A stretch of DNA of 64,000 bases from Pseudomonas sp. WN033 (GTDB taxonomy: Bacteria > Pseudomonadota > Gammaproteobacteria > Pseudomonadales > Pseudomonadaceae): contig NSKG01000004.1 of assembly GCA_002287035.1 (NCBI GenBank), forward strand, positions 310,001-374,000. Direction: 5' to 3'. This document shows positions 10,543 to 20,182 of the stretch, one piece after another. Position numbers and translations under genes: made by a program. Numbering within the stretch: the stretch's first letter is position 1; every line of letters begins with the position of its first letter. The notes under the pieces are model-generated. The model did not search any database, had not been told where the DNA came from, and saw only the letters and a list, made by a program, of their open reading frames with translations.

Positions 10543-10562
10543 GAGCGCCCTGCGGGCGCGAA
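10539..10562 (+). repeat. REP-like palindrome, copy 3
   Basis: A GTAG head followed by a GGAGCGCCC-TGC-GGGCGCG hairpin. The first 23 bases are identical to the copy at 29989. The element overlaps the stop codon of the TlpA-like gene and lies 22 bases before the stop of the convergent lytic transglycosylase. Confidence 0.75.
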
Positions 10563-10584
10563 GCTAGTGTCGAGGTTGTTTTGT

Positions 10585-11193
10585 TCAGTCCTTGACGTAC
10601 CAGTAACGGTACCAGTATTCCAGGACCCGGTCGGGGTAGCGTTGGCTGCCCAGGCTACCGTTATAGCGGGCCAGCGCCCGGCGCAGGTTGCCGCTTTCCT
10701 TGTCCAGATAATATTTGAGAATAGTGCAGCCATAGCGCAGGTTGGTGGCCAGGTCGATGAGATTGTCCTCTGGCCTGCCTAGCTCGTGTTTCCAGAATGG
10801 CATGACCTGCATCACTCCCTGGGCTCCCGCGCGCGACAGAGCAAAGCGATCAAACAGACTTTCTACATGAATGACTGCCAGTACCAGATCTGGCTTCAGG
10901 CCAGCCTGACTGGCCTCTCGATGCACCTGGCGGAGAAAGTTGAGGCGCTCGCGCTCGTTGGGCAGGTAGCGGCTCATGCGGGTCGACATGTCGAGCAGCC
11001 AGACCTCGGCATCGAAGCGGTCATTGAAGCTGTCTGCCTGGGCCACGGTCTGCAGCAACAGCGCCTTGAGCTCCTGGTCGACCTGATGTTCAAGATTGGC
11101 CTGGGCGCCGAGTGGCGCCCAGCTGCCGATTAGGATCAGTAGCCCGAAAAGCTGGTGCAGTTTCCGGACTGGCCAGAGCAAAGGCCGAAGCAT
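10585..11193 (-). CDS. Small lytic murein transglycosylase (SLT domain)
   Basis: A protein of 202 residues with a signal peptide (cleavage after GAQA near 32) and one SLT domain (about 85-190). The catalytic Glu is in VIHVESLFDRFALSRAGAQG, followed by VMQVMPFW and the C-terminal ALARYNGSLGSQRYPDRVL, all hallmarks of Slt70-type enzymes that cut peptidoglycan to 1,6-anhydromuropeptides. The C-terminal YWYRYWYVKD is unusually rich in aromatics. It lies six bases downstream of nothing but faces away from proS: its start at 11193 is just past the proS stop at 11199, on the same strand, so the two may be co-transcribed. Confidence 0.9.
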   Translation of the reverse strand: MLRPLLWPVRKLHQLFGLLILIGSWAPLGAQANLEHQVDQELKALLLQTVAQADSFNDRFDAEVWLLDMSTRMSRYLPNERERLNFLRQVHREASQAGLKPDLVLAVIHVESLFDRFALSRAGAQGVMQVMPFWKHELGRPEDNLIDLATNLRYGCTILKYYLDKESGNLRRALARYNGSLGSQRYPDRVLEYWYRYWYVKD

Positions 11194-11198
11194 TCGCC

Positions 11199-12932
11199 TC
11201 AGGCCTGGTTGATGCGTCCAGTGAGAAAGTCGAGCATCTGCGCGGCTGGCAGCAACTGTGCCTCGCTGTCACGCCGATACTTGTACTCCAGCTGCCCGTC
11301 GGCCAGGCCGCGGTCGCTGATGACAACCCGGTGGGGAATACCGATCAGGTCCATATCGGCGAACTTGACTCCGGGGCTGACCTTCTTGTCGCGATCATCC
11401 AGCAGCACTTCGATGCCCTGCGCCTGAAGTTGCTGGTACAGCTGCTCGGCGGCATTGCGTACCTCTTCGGAGCTTTCCATTTTCATTGGCACGATGACGA
11501 CCTGGAACGGAGCCAGTGCATCCGGCCAGAGAATTCCGCGCTGATCGTAGTTCTGCTCGATGGCGGCTGCCACCACGCGCGATACACCGATTCCATAACA
11601 GCCCATCAGCAGGGTTTCGGTCTTGCCTTGCTCGTTGAGGACGGTGCAGTTCATCGCCTCGCTGTATTTGCGCCCGAGCTGGAAGATGTGGCCGACTTCG
11701 ATGCCGCGCTTGATCACCAGTGTGCCGTTGCCGTCCGGGCTGGGGTCGCCCTCGACGACGTTGCGCAAATCGGCAACTTCGTCATAGCGGGCATCGCGCT
11801 CCCAGTTGACCCCAGTAAAGTGTTTGCCGTCCTGGTTTGCGCCGCAGACAAAATCGCTCAGGTGGGCGGCGCTGAAATCAGCAATGACTTTGATGGCAAG
11901 GCCGACCGGGCCAATCGAGCCTGGCTTGCAGCCCACCGCTTCGAGAATCTGCGACTCGCTGGCGAAGGTCAGTGGGGCATGAATGGCCGGATGATTTTCG
12001 GCCTTGATCTCGTTCAGCTCATGGTCGCCGCGCAGAATCAGAGCGACCAGTGGGTGCGGTTTGCCTTCCTCGGCTGCGCCGAGCACGATCAGGGTCTTGA
12101 CGCTCTGCTCGGCTGGCAGCTTGAGGAAGTTGCTGACCGCCTCAATAGTGAGCTGGTTGGGAGTGTCGACCAGGGTTTTGGCCTGGCCAGGAGCTGGACG
12201 CTCGCCTTGCGGGGGCAGGGTGGTGGCCTTTTCCATATTTGCGGCATAGCTGCCGGTATCGGAAAACACGATAGCGTCTTCACCGGAGTCGGCCAGCACA
12301 TGGAATTCGTGGGAGCCAACACCGCCGATGGAGCCGTTGTCTGCCTCGACCGGGCGGAAGTCCAGACCCAGGCGGCTGAACACATTGCTGTAGGCCTGGT
12401 ACATCCGGTCGTAGGTGCTCTGCATCGAGGCCTGATCCAGATGGAAGGAATAGGCGTCCTTCATGACGAATTCGCGGGCCCGCATCAGGCCGAAGCGCGG
12501 GCGGATCTCGTCGCGGAATTTGGTCTGAATCTGGTACAGGTTGATCGGCAGCTGCTTGTAACTGCTGATCTCGTTGCGAGCCAGTTCGGTGATCACTTCC
12601 TCGTGGGTCGGACCAACGCAGAAGTCGCGATCATGGCGGTCCTTCAGGCGCAGCAGCTCTGGACCATACTGTTCCCAGCGTCCTGATTCCTGCCACAGCT
12701 CAGCCGGCTGGATGGCGGGCATCAATACTTCAAGAGCGCCAGCGTTGTTCATTTCCTCGCGCACGACCTGCTCGACCTTGCGCAATACCCGCAGACCCAT
12801 CGGCAGCCAGGTGTACAGGCCCGAGGCGATCTTGCGGATCATGCCGGCACGGAGCATGAGCTGGTGGCTGATGACGCTGGCGTCAGCAGGTGTTTCCTTG
12901 AGGGTCGAAATCAGGTATTGGCTGGTACGCAT
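11199..12932 (-). CDS. proS: Prolyl-tRNA synthetase (bacterial type with editing insertion)
   Basis: ProS charges tRNA-Pro with proline. The 577-residue protein starts [18 protein letters not shown], the normal N-terminus; the longer frame back to 13079 has no family similarity. Class II motif 1 lies near [17 protein letters not shown], motif 2 is the region [17 protein letters not shown], and motif 3 is [17 protein letters not shown]. The editing (INS) domain occupies about residues 225-400, and a C-terminal anticodon-binding domain contains [20 protein letters not shown]. The SLT gene follows five bases after its stop codon. Confidence 0.97.
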   Translation of the reverse strand: MRTSQYLISTLKETPADASVISHQLMLRAGMIRKIASGLYTWLPMGLRVLRKVEQVVREEMNNAGALEVLMPAIQPAELWQESGRWEQYGPELLRLKDRHDRDFCVGPTHEEVITELARNEISSYKQLPINLYQIQTKFRDEIRPRFGLMRAREFVMKDAYSFHLDQASMQSTYDRMYQAYSNVFSRLGLDFRPVEADNGSIGGVGSHEFHVLADSGEDAIVFSDTGSYAANMEKATTLPPQGERPAPGQAKTLVDTPNQLTIEAVSNFLKLPAEQSVKTLIVLGAAEEGKPHPLVALILRGDHELNEIKAENHPAIHAPLTFASESQILEAVGCKPGSIGPVGLAIKVIADFSAAHLSDFVCGANQDGKHFTGVNWERDARYDEVADLRNVVEGDPSPDGNGTLVIKRGIEVGHIFQLGRKYSEAMNCTVLNEQGKTETLLMGCYGIGVSRVVAAAIEQNYDQRGILWPDALAPFQVVIVPMKMESSEEVRNAAEQLYQQLQAQGIEVLLDDRDKKVSPGVKFADMDLIGIPHRVVISDRGLADGQLEYKYRRDSEAQLLPAAQMLDFLTGRINQA

Positions 12933-13041
12933 GGAACAGGCGGTCCTGTAATCTGGATCGGGGAATGGCAGTATTGTACGGGCTTGGGCCGGCTGCCGTA
13001 CAGTCCGTGGCCCGTGGCGGGGTGAGAAGTTGGCGGGCAAG

Positions 13042-13069
13042 AAAAAACCCGGCCGAGGCCGGGTTTTTT
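13042..13069. terminator. Bidirectional intrinsic terminator below oprD
   Basis: A perfect stem of AAAAAACCCGGCC and GGCCGGGTTTTTT with a two-base loop. It has T-runs on both strands, and it lies 20 bases past the oprD stop on the minus strand. It separates oprD from proS. Confidence 0.9.
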
Positions 13070-13088
13070 CGGTTTCCAACGCTGGTGC

Positions 13089-14330
13089 TTAGAGCAGAGT
13101 CCAGGTGTAGGAAACGATCAGGCGGTTTTCGTCAACATCGCCGCCGTCCAGGCCGGAGTCCTGACGGACGGTGGCGTTACGCCAGCGAACGTTCAGGCCT
13201 TCCAGAGCACCGGCTTGGAAGGTGTACTGCAGCTCAGTGTTGCGCTCCCAGCGAGTATCACGGTCAATACCTTCGTAGGCGCGATCGATGTTGGAGCCGC
13301 GGATGTAACGGGTCATGAAGCTCAGGCCCGGGATACCCATGCCTTCGAAGTCGTAGTCGTAACGAACCTGGTGGGAACGTTCTTTACGAGCGTTGAAGTC
13401 GAGGTACTGAACCGAGTTGGCCAGATAGATGCCGCCATCGAAGTACTCGAAGCCGTGCTTGCCGCTCATGCGCTGATAGGCATAGCTGAAACCGTGGTGA
13501 CCAGCACCCAGGTTCAGACCCAGAGAAGCACCTTTGTTGGCGAAGTTTTCGCCAGCCGGGCTGTCATCAGAGGTGTGGTAGTAAGCCAGATCGGTACCCA
13601 AGGTCAGGCCATTGCCCAGATCGGTGCTGTAGCCCAGACCAGCAAAGTGGCGCTTCCACAGGTCGTCGGCCTTGGAGGTGTACAGGCTGGCGTTCAGGTT
13701 GTCGTTGAAGTCATAGCTACCGCCGAGGTAAACGACTTTCTCACGCTCGATGAAGGCGCCGCGCGGCTCGGAGGAGTCATTCATTTCGCTGCGCTTGTTC
13801 ATGCGACCAGCTTCAACGAACAGACCTTCGATCGACTTGTTGGTGATGCTGTAGCCAGAGTAGTGGCTGGGCAGCAGGCGAGCGTCGTCGTAGGCAATAA
13901 CCGGGTTGTCGACGAAGTGGATACCGTAGCGCAGGACGGTGTCGTTCAGTACGTGAGCTTTGACAGCGCCACGGATCTGCGAGTATTCGTTGGGGGTGTT
14001 GCCATCGTTGTCGACAGCCAGCAGGCCAGTGCCGTTACGACCGCGGCCGCTGTCCAGCTTGATGCCGCTCATGGCGACAACGTCGGCGCCCAGGCCGATC
14101 GGGCCTTCGGAGAAGCCAGACTGGAAGTTCAGCAGGAAACCAGTAGCGGTTTCTTCGCGCTTGCCAGGATTGCTGCGGAAGTCACGGTTGAAATAAACAG
14201 TGCGGTTGCTCAGAGTGGCAGAAGCCCCTTCGATAAAACCTTCACCCTCTGCGACAGCTTGGGTGGCGACCAGACCATTACCCATGGCTACTGCCAGGGC
14301 GATCGAACTCCATTTGATGGTGCTTTTCAT
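13089..14330 (-). CDS. oprD: OprD-family outer-membrane porin
   Basis: A 413-residue protein with a signal peptide (cut after QAVA near 27) and alternating amphipathic strands of an 18-stranded barrel. The N-terminal GFIEGASATLSNRTVYFNRDFR is the OprD family opening, and family features such as YGIHFVDNPVIAYDDARLLP and KERSHQVRYDYDFEGMGIPG follow. The family takes up basic amino acids, aromatic acids or other small carboxylates; the substrate is not readable here. The position after proS matches PAO1 oprD, hence the symbol, but orthology is inferred. It is a single-gene unit with a clear promoter (14401-14428), an AAGGAG ribosome site and a terminator. Confidence 0.88.
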   Translation of the reverse strand: MKSTIKWSSIALAVAMGNGLVATQAVAEGEGFIEGASATLSNRTVYFNRDFRSNPGKREETATGFLLNFQSGFSEGPIGLGADVVAMSGIKLDSGRGRNGTGLLAVDNDGNTPNEYSQIRGAVKAHVLNDTVLRYGIHFVDNPVIAYDDARLLPSHYSGYSITNKSIEGLFVEAGRMNKRSEMNDSSEPRGAFIEREKVVYLGGSYDFNDNLNASLYTSKADDLWKRHFAGLGYSTDLGNGLTLGTDLAYYHTSDDSPAGENFANKGASLGLNLGAGHHGFSYAYQRMSGKHGFEYFDGGIYLANSVQYLDFNARKERSHQVRYDYDFEGMGIPGLSFMTRYIRGSNIDRAYEGIDRDTRWERNTELQYTFQAGALEGLNVRWRNATVRQDSGLDGGDVDENRLIVSYTWTLL

Positions 14331-14400
14331 TGTGTGCTCCTTCAGTTTGAAAAAAACTTAGGTTTCAGGGAACCCGTCTTTTTTTTAGTTGTCGCGCTAC

Positions 14401-14428
14401 ATTAAAGCATCAAACCTTTGTTTGGCAA
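14401..14428 (-). promoter_or_regulatory. Sigma70-type promoter for oprD
   Basis: Read on the minus strand, TTGCCA (14428-14423), a 16-base spacer and TTTAAT (14406-14401) lie about 75 bases before the oprD ATG. The 278-base gap to the divergent HIT gene is A+T-rich here. Confidence 0.55.
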
Positions 14429-14608
14429 ATAAAGGCTTGAAAGACAGCATCTTGTCGCATTTATCCTAGAAACTGTCGCATCATGATTGCGTAACTCACG
14501 ATGTGCGTTATTGTGAACGCAACGTTGCAAAAAAGCAAAATCTACAACTCCAGTGTCTCGTTATGAGGCACCAACCTTCCAGGGTTATCACATAACAGAG
14601 GTATGCGA

Positions 14609-15037
14609 ATGTTCCAGCTTCATCCACAACTCGTCAATGATGGCATCTTGGTTGGTCACTTCCCGTTGTGTGCCTTGCTTCTGATAAACGACGCGCAGTA
14701 TCCCTGGTTCGTCACCGTCCCTCGTCGGGAAGATGTGACAGAAATTTTCCAATTGGATGACGCGGATCGGGCTCAGTTGCTACGTGAATCCTGCCAGTTG
14801 GCCGAGGCCCTGAAAGATGCGTTCAAGGCGGACAAGCTTAATATTGCCGCACTGGGCAATATGGTCAGCCAGTTGCATGTGCATCACATTGTGCGGTATC
14901 GCGATGATCCGGCCTGGCCGGCTCCGGTGTGGGGTAAGTTGCCGCCGGTGCCTTGTACTGAGCAGTTGATAGCTGAGCGTATTGGTAAGCTCAAGGCTGT
15001 GCTCAATGCTGACTTCAAATTTGAGGAGGTGGGCTGA
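14609..15037 (+). CDS. HIT domain protein
   Basis: A protein of 142 residues in the histidine-triad nucleotide hydrolase/transferase superfamily. The triad region is QLHVHHIVRY at about 89-97, followed by PAWPGP-like RDDPAWPAPVWG. His90 and His92 are in place but the third position is shifted to give HVHH rather than HxHxH, which appears characteristic of this pseudomonad subfamily. The substrate is unknown. ATG 14609 is preferred over 14603 because AGAGG at 14597-14601 leaves a 7-base spacer. The gene is coupled to slyX by TGATG. Confidence 0.85.
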   Translation: MFQLHPQLVNDGILVGHFPLCALLLINDAQYPWFVTVPRREDVTEIFQLDDADRAQLLRESCQLAEALKDAFKADKLNIAALGNMVSQLHVHHIVRYRDDPAWPAPVWGKLPPVPCTEQLIAERIGKLKAVLNADFKFEEVG

Positions 15038-15258
15038 TGGCGATGCTGGATCTTGAAGCAAGGGTTATCGACCTGGAGGCTCGTCTGGCATTTCAGGATG
15101 ACACTATCCAGGCTTTGAATGATGTAGTGAGTCAGCAGCAACTGGCCTTGGATCGGCTGCAGCGTGCTCTGGAAATTCTGGCGCGCCGCCAGGCGGAGCT
15201 GGCGGCGTCGGTGCCGGGTGAGGCGGAAGGTGATGAGCCGCCGCCTCCGCACTATTAA
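15037..15258 (+). CDS. slyX: SlyX family protein
   Basis: A small acidic protein of 73 residues that is almost entirely a coiled coil. The heptads run through [27 protein letters not shown] (7-33) and [18 protein letters not shown], and the tail EPPPPHY ends in the conserved PPPHY motif of SlyX. The function is not established. Its start overlaps the HIT gene stop, and its stop overlaps the convergent cold-shock-domain gene by four bases. Confidence 0.92.
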   Translation: MAMLDLEARVIDLEARLAFQDDTIQALNDVVSQQQLALDRLQRALEILARRQAELAASVPGEAEGDEPPPPHY

Positions 15259-15854
15259 ATAACGGCTACATCCTCTGCCTGCAGGCCTTTTTCACGGTGG
15301 CTGACACTGAATTCCACGCGCTGACCTTCCTGCAAGGTGCGGTGGCCGTCGCCACGGATGGCGCGGAAGTGGACGAATACGTCTTCGCCACTGTCCCGGG
15401 AGATGAAGCCAAAGCCCTTGCTGCCGTTGAACCATTTGACGGTGCCTTGCTCGCGAGTATTGCGGCCGCCAGGTGTTTTCTTGTTCCTGGTTGGCTGGCG
15501 TTCTGTGCTGGTTCTGTTTGGCAGTAGTCCCAGTACCAGTTCGGTCAGTACCGCGACGCTGGCCAGCAGGGCTGCGGGCAGTAGCAGTAGTCCGGCGGCT
15601 GGATTGATCAGCAGTGCGCTGGTGGGTATCAGGCCGGCAACCAACAGCAGCAGGCTCGACAGCAGTCCGGACAGGCGGTGCGTGCTTTGGGGGCTGAGGC
15701 TGAATTGTTGAAGATTGAGCAGGCCGATCAATAGTGCAGCGATGGCTGTTGGGTGGACGATGCCGTGATGCGGCGCTGCACTCAGACTGAAGAACAAGCC
15801 GCTTAACAGGGCGATTGCGCCCAGGATCAGATGCAGGTAACGAATGGTGGTCAA
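15255..15854 (-). CDS. Membrane-anchored cold-shock-domain protein
   Basis: About 199 residues. The first 115 hold four hydrophobic segments (around 6-26, 38-55, 63-83 and 85-107). A basic linker ([18 protein letters not shown]) leads to a complete cold-shock domain at the C-terminus with RNP1 KGFGFI and RNP2 VFVHF. The domain should bind single-stranded RNA or DNA and would face the cytoplasm at the membrane. The start is uncertain: TTG 15854 has AAGGAT seven bases upstream, and the frame stays open to a TTG at 15884. A similar gene sits between slyX and dps in P. aeruginosa. Confidence 0.82.
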   Translation of the reverse strand: MTTIRYLHLILGAIALLSGLFFSLSAAPHHGIVHPTAIAALLIGLLNLQQFSLSPQSTHRLSGLLSSLLLLVAGLIPTSALLINPAAGLLLLPAALLASVAVLTELVLGLLPNRTSTERQPTRNKKTPGGRNTREQGTVKWFNGSKGFGFISRDSGEDVFVHFRAIRGDGHRTLQEGQRVEFSVSHREKGLQAEDVAVI

Positions 15855-15960
15855 GCTGATTATCCTTATGATGCGATTACACAAAACACGGCCATTGGCC
15901 GGATGCGCACTCTAACCTGAATAGCCGGCTGCATCAAAAGGGATATAAGGGATAAGTGTT

Positions 15961-15980
15961 GGCGGGCCAGGCGGCCCGCC
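15961..15980 (-). terminator. GC hairpin downstream of dps
   Basis: GGCGGGCC, a four-base loop and GGCCCGCC form an 8-bp stem 12 bases past the dps stop on the minus strand. There is no T-run, so termination strength is uncertain. Confidence 0.45.
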
Positions 15981-15991
15981 GGTACGGCTGG

Positions 15992-16462
15992 TTAGCTTTC
16001 CAGCAGGCTGCGCAGCATCCAGGCGGTTTTTTCGTGGACCTGCATGCGCTGAGTCAGCAGGTCTGCGGATGGTTCGTCGGCGGCTGCTTCGCAGGCCGGG
16101 AAGATGCTGCGTGCGGTGCGTACGCAGGACTCCTGAGCTTCAACCAGCAGCTTTATCATCTCTTTGGCCTCGGGGACACCTTCGGTCTCCTTGATCGAGC
16201 TAAGTTCGACGAATTGCTTGTAGGTGCCGGGGGCGGCAAAGCCCAGGGCGCGAATCCGTTCGGCAATTTCATCGACGGCAGTGGCCAGTTCGGTATATTG
16301 GGTTTCGAACATCAGGTGCAGGGTCTGGAACATTGGACCTTTGACGTTCCAGTGAAAGTTGTGGGTTTTGAGGTACAGGGTGTAGGTGTCGGCCAGCAGG
16401 CGCGACAGGCCATCAGCGATTTTCGCCCGATCATCCTCTTTGATGCCGATATCGATTTGCAT
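15992..16462 (-). CDS. dps: DNA-binding ferritin-like protein Dps
   Basis: A protein of 156 residues of the Dps/miniferritin family. It stores iron in a dodecamer using hydrogen peroxide as oxidant and protects DNA in stationary phase. The ferroxidase-site helix THNFHWNVKGPMF (about 33-45) and the partner motif DEIAERIRALGF (64-75) supply the His, Asp and Glu ligands between subunits. The N-terminal tail is short with few Lys, so DNA binding may be weak. A sigma70-type promoter is visible at 16499-16526 and a hairpin follows the gene, so it is a single-gene unit. Confidence 0.95.
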   Translation of the reverse strand: MQIDIGIKEDDRAKIADGLSRLLADTYTLYLKTHNFHWNVKGPMFQTLHLMFETQYTELATAVDEIAERIRALGFAAPGTYKQFVELSSIKETEGVPEAKEMIKLLVEAQESCVRTARSIFPACEAAADEPSADLLTQRMQVHEKTAWMLRSLLES

Positions 16463-16785
16463 GCGATCTCCTTGAACGCTGTCCTAAGTGATTGGATCAG
16501 TATAGGGGGTGAGCCGCCTGACTCAACCCCTGAGCCAGGCCTCGGAGAAAACTTTATTTGGCTCTGATCCGGGCTTTTGAGTCTGGCGCAGCTGGTGGGC
16601 GAGTGTCGCGTGGCGATTTGTCGCGCGCAGACTGTTGGTTGTGGGTTGGCTGATTGGCAGTCCGGCAGCGGATGACTCCCCGTGAGCGGCATTTTTCCGG
16701 TATATTATGGCGTTTTTATTGAGCCGTTCCGGCGGGCAGTGCAGCTCCGCCAGACTCACCCGTTGACGACAGGAATCACCACATC
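16463..16785. other. 323-base intergenic region between divergent dps and aspS
   Basis: No gene is seen here. The left end holds the dps promoter (16499-16526). Near the right end TATATT at 16701-16706 is a plausible -10 element for aspS, but no good -35 can be paired with it. The segment from 16720 to 16785 would be the aspS leader, and the middle shows no clear structure. Confidence 0.5.
16499..16526 (-). promoter_or_regulatory. Sigma70-type promoter for dps
   Basis: On the minus strand TTGAGT (16526-16521), a 16-base spacer and TATACT (16504-16499) lie 37 bases before the dps ATG. An AAGGAG ribosome site is just upstream of the start. Confidence 0.6.
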
Positions 16786-18561
16786 ATGATGCGTACCCAC
16801 TATTGCGGCCAGTTGAACGAAACACTGGCGGATCAGGAAGTCACTCTTTGCGGCTGGGTTCATCGCCGCCGCGATCATGGCGGGGTCATCTTTCTGGATA
16901 TTCGGGATCGCGAAGGTCTGGCTCAGGTGGTGTTCGATCCGGATCGCGAGGCAACCTTTGCCAAGGCCGACCGGGTGCGCAGTGAGTACGTGGTCAAGGT
17001 GACTGGTAAGGTACGTCTGCGCCCCGAAGGTGCGCGTAACCCGAACATGGCCAGTGGTGCCATCGAGGTGCTGGGCTACGAACTGGAAGTGCTGAACCAG
17101 GCCGAAACGCCGCCGTTCCCGCTCGACGATTATTCCGATGTGGGTGAAGAGACTCGTTTGCGCTATCGCTTCATCGATCTGCGCCGGCCGGAAATGGCCG
17201 AGAAGCTCAAGTTGCGCTCGCGCATTACCTCCAGTATCCGCCGCTATCTGGACGACAATGGCTTTCTCGACGTTGAGACCCCGATCCTGACCCGCGCCAC
17301 CCCGGAAGGCGCGCGCGACTATCTGGTGCCGAGCCGTACCCATCCCGGCAGCTTCTTTGCCCTGCCGCAGTCGCCGCAACTGTTCAAGCAACTGCTGATG
17401 GTTTCCGGCTTCGATCGCTACTATCAGATCGCCAAGTGCTTCCGCGACGAAGATCTGCGTGCTGACCGTCAGCCGGAATTCACCCAGATCGACATCGAGA
17501 CCAGCTTCCTCGATGAGAAAGACATCATGGCCATTACCGAGACCATGGTACGCAACCTGTTCAAGGAAGTGTTGGACGTTGAGCTTGGCGAACTGCCGCA
17601 CATGCCACTGGCTGAGGCTATGCGCCGCTTTGGTTCGGACAAGCCGGACCTGCGGATTCCGCTGGAGCTGGTGGATGTGGAAGATCAGCTCAAGGAGGTC
17701 GAATTCAAGGTCTTCGCTGGCCCGGCCAACGACCCGAAATGCCGCGTTACCGCGCTGCGCGTGCCGGGCGGGGCAAGCATGCCGCGCAAGCAGATCGACG
17801 ACTATACCAAGTTCGTTGGCATCTACGGCGCCAAGGGGCTGGCTTATATCAAGGTCAATGAGCGCGCCGCCGGTGTCGAGGGGTTGCAGTCGCCGATCGT
17901 CAAGAACATTCCGCTGGACAATATCAACGTGATCCTGGATCGCGTCGGTGCGGTGGATGGCGATATCGTGTTCTTCGGTGCCGACAAGGCCAAGATTGTC
18001 TCCGAGGCGCTGGGCGCGCTGCGCGTCAAGCTCGGCCATGACCTGAACCTGCTGACCTGCGAGTGGGCGCCGCTGTGGGTTGTTGATTTCCCGATGTTCG
18101 AAGAAGACGACGATGGCAGCCTGACCGCCATGCACCACCCGTTCACTGCACCCAGCTGCACTGCCGAGGAGCTGGAAGCCAATCCGGCCGGTGCATTGTC
18201 ACGCGCCTACGACATGGTACTCAACGGTACCGAGCTGGGCGGCGGTTCTATTCGTATCCACAACAAGGGAATGCAGCAGGCGGTATTCCGCGTGCTTGGC
18301 ATCAGTGAGGAGGAGCAGCAGGAGAAGTTCGGCTTCCTGCTCGATGCGCTCAAGTACGGTGCGCCACCGCACGGTGGTCTGGCCTTCGGTCTGGATCGTC
18401 TGGTGATGTTGATGACTGGTGCCAGCTCGATTCGCGAAGTAATCGCCTTCCCGAAAACCCAGAGCGCTGCCTGTGTCATGACTCAGGCACCTGGTCTGGT
18501 CGACAACAAGGCGCTGCGTGAGCTGCATATCCGTCTGCGCGAGCAGGCCAAGGCCGAATAA
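16786..18561 (+). CDS. aspS: Aspartyl-tRNA synthetase
   Basis: AspS attaches aspartate to tRNA-Asp. The 591-residue bacterial-type protein starts [14 protein letters not shown]. It has an N-terminal OB-fold anticodon-binding domain (about 1-105) and class II motif 1 in [20 protein letters not shown]. Motif 2 is [18 protein letters not shown], the GAD insertion domain is about 280-420, and motif 3 is [15 protein letters not shown]. Pseudomonads lack AsnRS and use a non-discriminating AspRS with GatCAB, so it probably also forms Asp-tRNA-Asn. An AGGA lies 11 bases before the start. Confidence 0.97.
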   Translation: MMRTHYCGQLNETLADQEVTLCGWVHRRRDHGGVIFLDIRDREGLAQVVFDPDREATFAKADRVRSEYVVKVTGKVRLRPEGARNPNMASGAIEVLGYELEVLNQAETPPFPLDDYSDVGEETRLRYRFIDLRRPEMAEKLKLRSRITSSIRRYLDDNGFLDVETPILTRATPEGARDYLVPSRTHPGSFFALPQSPQLFKQLLMVSGFDRYYQIAKCFRDEDLRADRQPEFTQIDIETSFLDEKDIMAITETMVRNLFKEVLDVELGELPHMPLAEAMRRFGSDKPDLRIPLELVDVEDQLKEVEFKVFAGPANDPKCRVTALRVPGGASMPRKQIDDYTKFVGIYGAKGLAYIKVNERAAGVEGLQSPIVKNIPLDNINVILDRVGAVDGDIVFFGADKAKIVSEALGALRVKLGHDLNLLTCEWAPLWVVDFPMFEEDDDGSLTAMHHPFTAPSCTAEELEANPAGALSRAYDMVLNGTELGGGSIRIHNKGMQQAVFRVLGISEEEQQEKFGFLLDALKYGAPPHGGLAFGLDRLVMLMTGASSIREVIAFPKTQSAACVMTQAPGLVDNKALRELHIRLREQAKAE

Positions 18562-18706
18562 GGCCGTTCGGCGTGGATTGTCACGTCGGTGGATAGCCGC
18601 TCCCCTCTGCTCCTCATAATGATGGGTATGCTCTCGTCATTGTGAGAAGGTGTTGATTCGGGCTCTTCCGGCTGGATCTGGAGGGGGGGTGCGTGTTGCT
18701 TGTGCC

Positions 18707-18744
18707 TGTCATTGCGAAGGCTGCAGGCCTGTGGCAATCCAGAC
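18707..18744. repeat. Dispersed inverted-repeat element (TGTCATTGCGA...GCAATCCAGACA type)
   Basis: A 38-base imperfect palindrome in the aspS-yebC gap. TGTC plus ATTGC on the left match, in inverted orientation, ATTGC extended by TGG before TGTC on the right, with GGC-TGCA-GGCC in the centre. Elements of the form GTCATTGCGAG...GCAATCCAG are widespread dispersed repeats in proteobacteria. A decayed neighbour (CGTCATTGTGAGAAGG, about 18635-18650) lies just upstream. Confidence 0.5.
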
Positions 18745-18785
18745 AAGCAAGCAGTTGAATGCTGATTGATGAATGGAGGATGTCG

Positions 18786-19529
18786 ATGGCCGGTCATTCC
18801 AAATGGGCCAACATCAAACACCGCAAGGCGGCCCAGGACGCCAAGCGCGGTAAGGTTTTCACTAAGCTGATTCGCGAACTGACCGTAGCGGCCAAGCTGG
18901 GTGGTCCGGTGCCGGCTGATAATCCGCGCTTGCGCTCGGCGGTCGACAAGGCGCTGACCGCCAACATGACCCGTGACACTATTGATCGGGCCATTGCCCG
19001 TGGGGTTGGCAGCAATGATGCGGACAGCGTTGAAGAGCTGACCTACGAGGGCTATGGCTCGGGTGGTGTGGCGGTGCTGGTCGAGGTCATGACCGATAAC
19101 CGCAACCGTACTGTCAGCGAAGTGCGCCATGCTTTCAACAAATGTGGCGGCAATCTGGGCACTGACGGCTCGGTAGCTTACCTGTTCAGTCGCCGCGGCC
19201 AGATTGGCTATGCCTCAGGTGTTGACGAAGACGCTCTGATGGAAGCGGCGCTGGAGGCAGGGGCCGAAGATATTGTCAGCAACGATGATGGTTCGGTTGA
19301 GGTTTTCACTACTTTTGAAAGCTTCGGTGCGGTCAAGGATGCGCTTGATGCTGCCGGGTTCTCGGCCGAGAACGCCGAGGTGGCGATGATTCCGTCGACT
19401 ACCACTTCACTGGATCTGGACACGGCGGAAAAGGTCGTGCGGCTGGTCGATATGCTCGAAGATCTGGACGATGTGCAGAACGTCTACACCAATGCCGATA
19501 TTTCCGACGAAGTGATGGAGCAGCTTTAA
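18786..19529 (+). CDS. yebC: YebC/PmpR family regulatory protein
   Basis: A protein of 247 residues that opens with [20 protein letters not shown], the invariant YebC N-terminus. It carries [20 protein letters not shown] and the [17 protein letters not shown] signature. In P. aeruginosa the orthologue PmpR represses the quinolone-signal regulator gene; other members help ribosomes through proline stretches. Which role applies here is not visible. The frame is open to 18759, but GGAGGA at 18775-18780 and homology place the start at 18786. It precedes ruvC as in many bacteria. Confidence 0.95.
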   Translation: MAGHSKWANIKHRKAAQDAKRGKVFTKLIRELTVAAKLGGPVPADNPRLRSAVDKALTANMTRDTIDRAIARGVGSNDADSVEELTYEGYGSGGVAVLVEVMTDNRNRTVSEVRHAFNKCGGNLGTDGSVAYLFSRRGQIGYASGVDEDALMEAALEAGAEDIVSNDDGSVEVFTTFESFGAVKDALDAAGFSAENAEVAMIPSTTTSLDLDTAEKVVRLVDMLEDLDDVQNVYTNADISDEVMEQL

Positions 19530-19631
19530 GCTTCGTTGGGAAGGCGCAGTGAGGCTGGCGTGGTCTGGGGGTGTCGGGCGCCTGCTCGATATAGAGCAAG
19601 CTAAATACCTTTTAAACAGGACAAGAACAGC

Positions 19632-20159
19632 ATGCCCCTGATCCTCGGGATCGACCCTGGTTCGCGTATTACCGGCTTTGGCATTGTCCGCGAGCAGGCA
19701 GGGCAGTGCGAGTATGTAACCTCGGGCTGCATTCGCCTGGGCGATGGTCCTTTCCCTGAGCGCCTGAAACTGATTTTTGAACATCTGAGCAGCCTGATTG
19801 GCGAGTATCAGCCGACCATCCTGAGCATTGAACAGGTGTTCATGGCCCGCAACGCCGATTCAGCGCTCAAGCTGGGGCAGGCGCGTGGTGCGGCTATCGT
19901 CGCTGCAGTGCATGCCGGCCTGGAGGTGCGTGAATATACCGCGCGCCAGGTCAAACAGGCGGTAGTCGGAACCGGTGCGGCGGACAAGAGTCAGGTTCAG
20001 CACATGGTGACCCAGTTGCTCGGGTTATCCGGCACGCCGCAGGCCGATGCCGCCGATGCCTTGGCTATTGCCCTGTGTCACGCTCACTCACGAGCCCTGC
20101 ACGAGCAGCTCGGTGGTGGCTTGCTGGGCTTGCGTGGGGGGCGGCTGCGCCGTCGCTGA
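19632..20159 (+). CDS. ruvC: Holliday junction resolvase RuvC
   Basis: RuvC cuts Holliday junctions symmetrically to finish recombination. The 175-residue protein has all four acidic metal ligands: Asp8 ([14 protein letters not shown]), Glu67 (SIEQVF), and Asp139 with Asp142 ([13 protein letters not shown]). The length is normal with a short Gly/Arg-rich tail ([15 protein letters not shown]). It starts the ruvC-ruvA-ruvB series; only 23 bases separate it from ruvA. Confidence 0.97.
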   Translation: MPLILGIDPGSRITGFGIVREQAGQCEYVTSGCIRLGDGPFPERLKLIFEHLSSLIGEYQPTILSIEQVFMARNADSALKLGQARGAAIVAAVHAGLEVREYTARQVKQAVVGTGAADKSQVQHMVTQLLGLSGTPQADAADALAIALCHAHSRALHEQLGGGLLGLRGGRLRRR

Positions 20160-20182
20160 CCAACCAAATTAAGGAATAGGAT

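Noticed and set aside
11112..12686. A 524-residue plus-strand frame opposite proS
   Set aside because: It is a shadow of proS; it has no signature and crosses the SLT gene start.
12933..13079. Upstream extension of proS to 13079
   Set aside because: The extra 49 residues are unlike any synthetase, and the extension runs into the oprD terminator.
13215..14405. A 396-residue plus-strand frame opposite the OprD porin
   Set aside because: Low-complexity Val/Ala-rich translation mirrors the beta-barrel gene; there is no ribosome site.
16756..18138. A 460-residue minus-strand frame opposite aspS
   Set aside because: It is a mirror of the conserved aspS coding frame in G+C-rich DNA, has no motif, and aspS matches its family over its full length.
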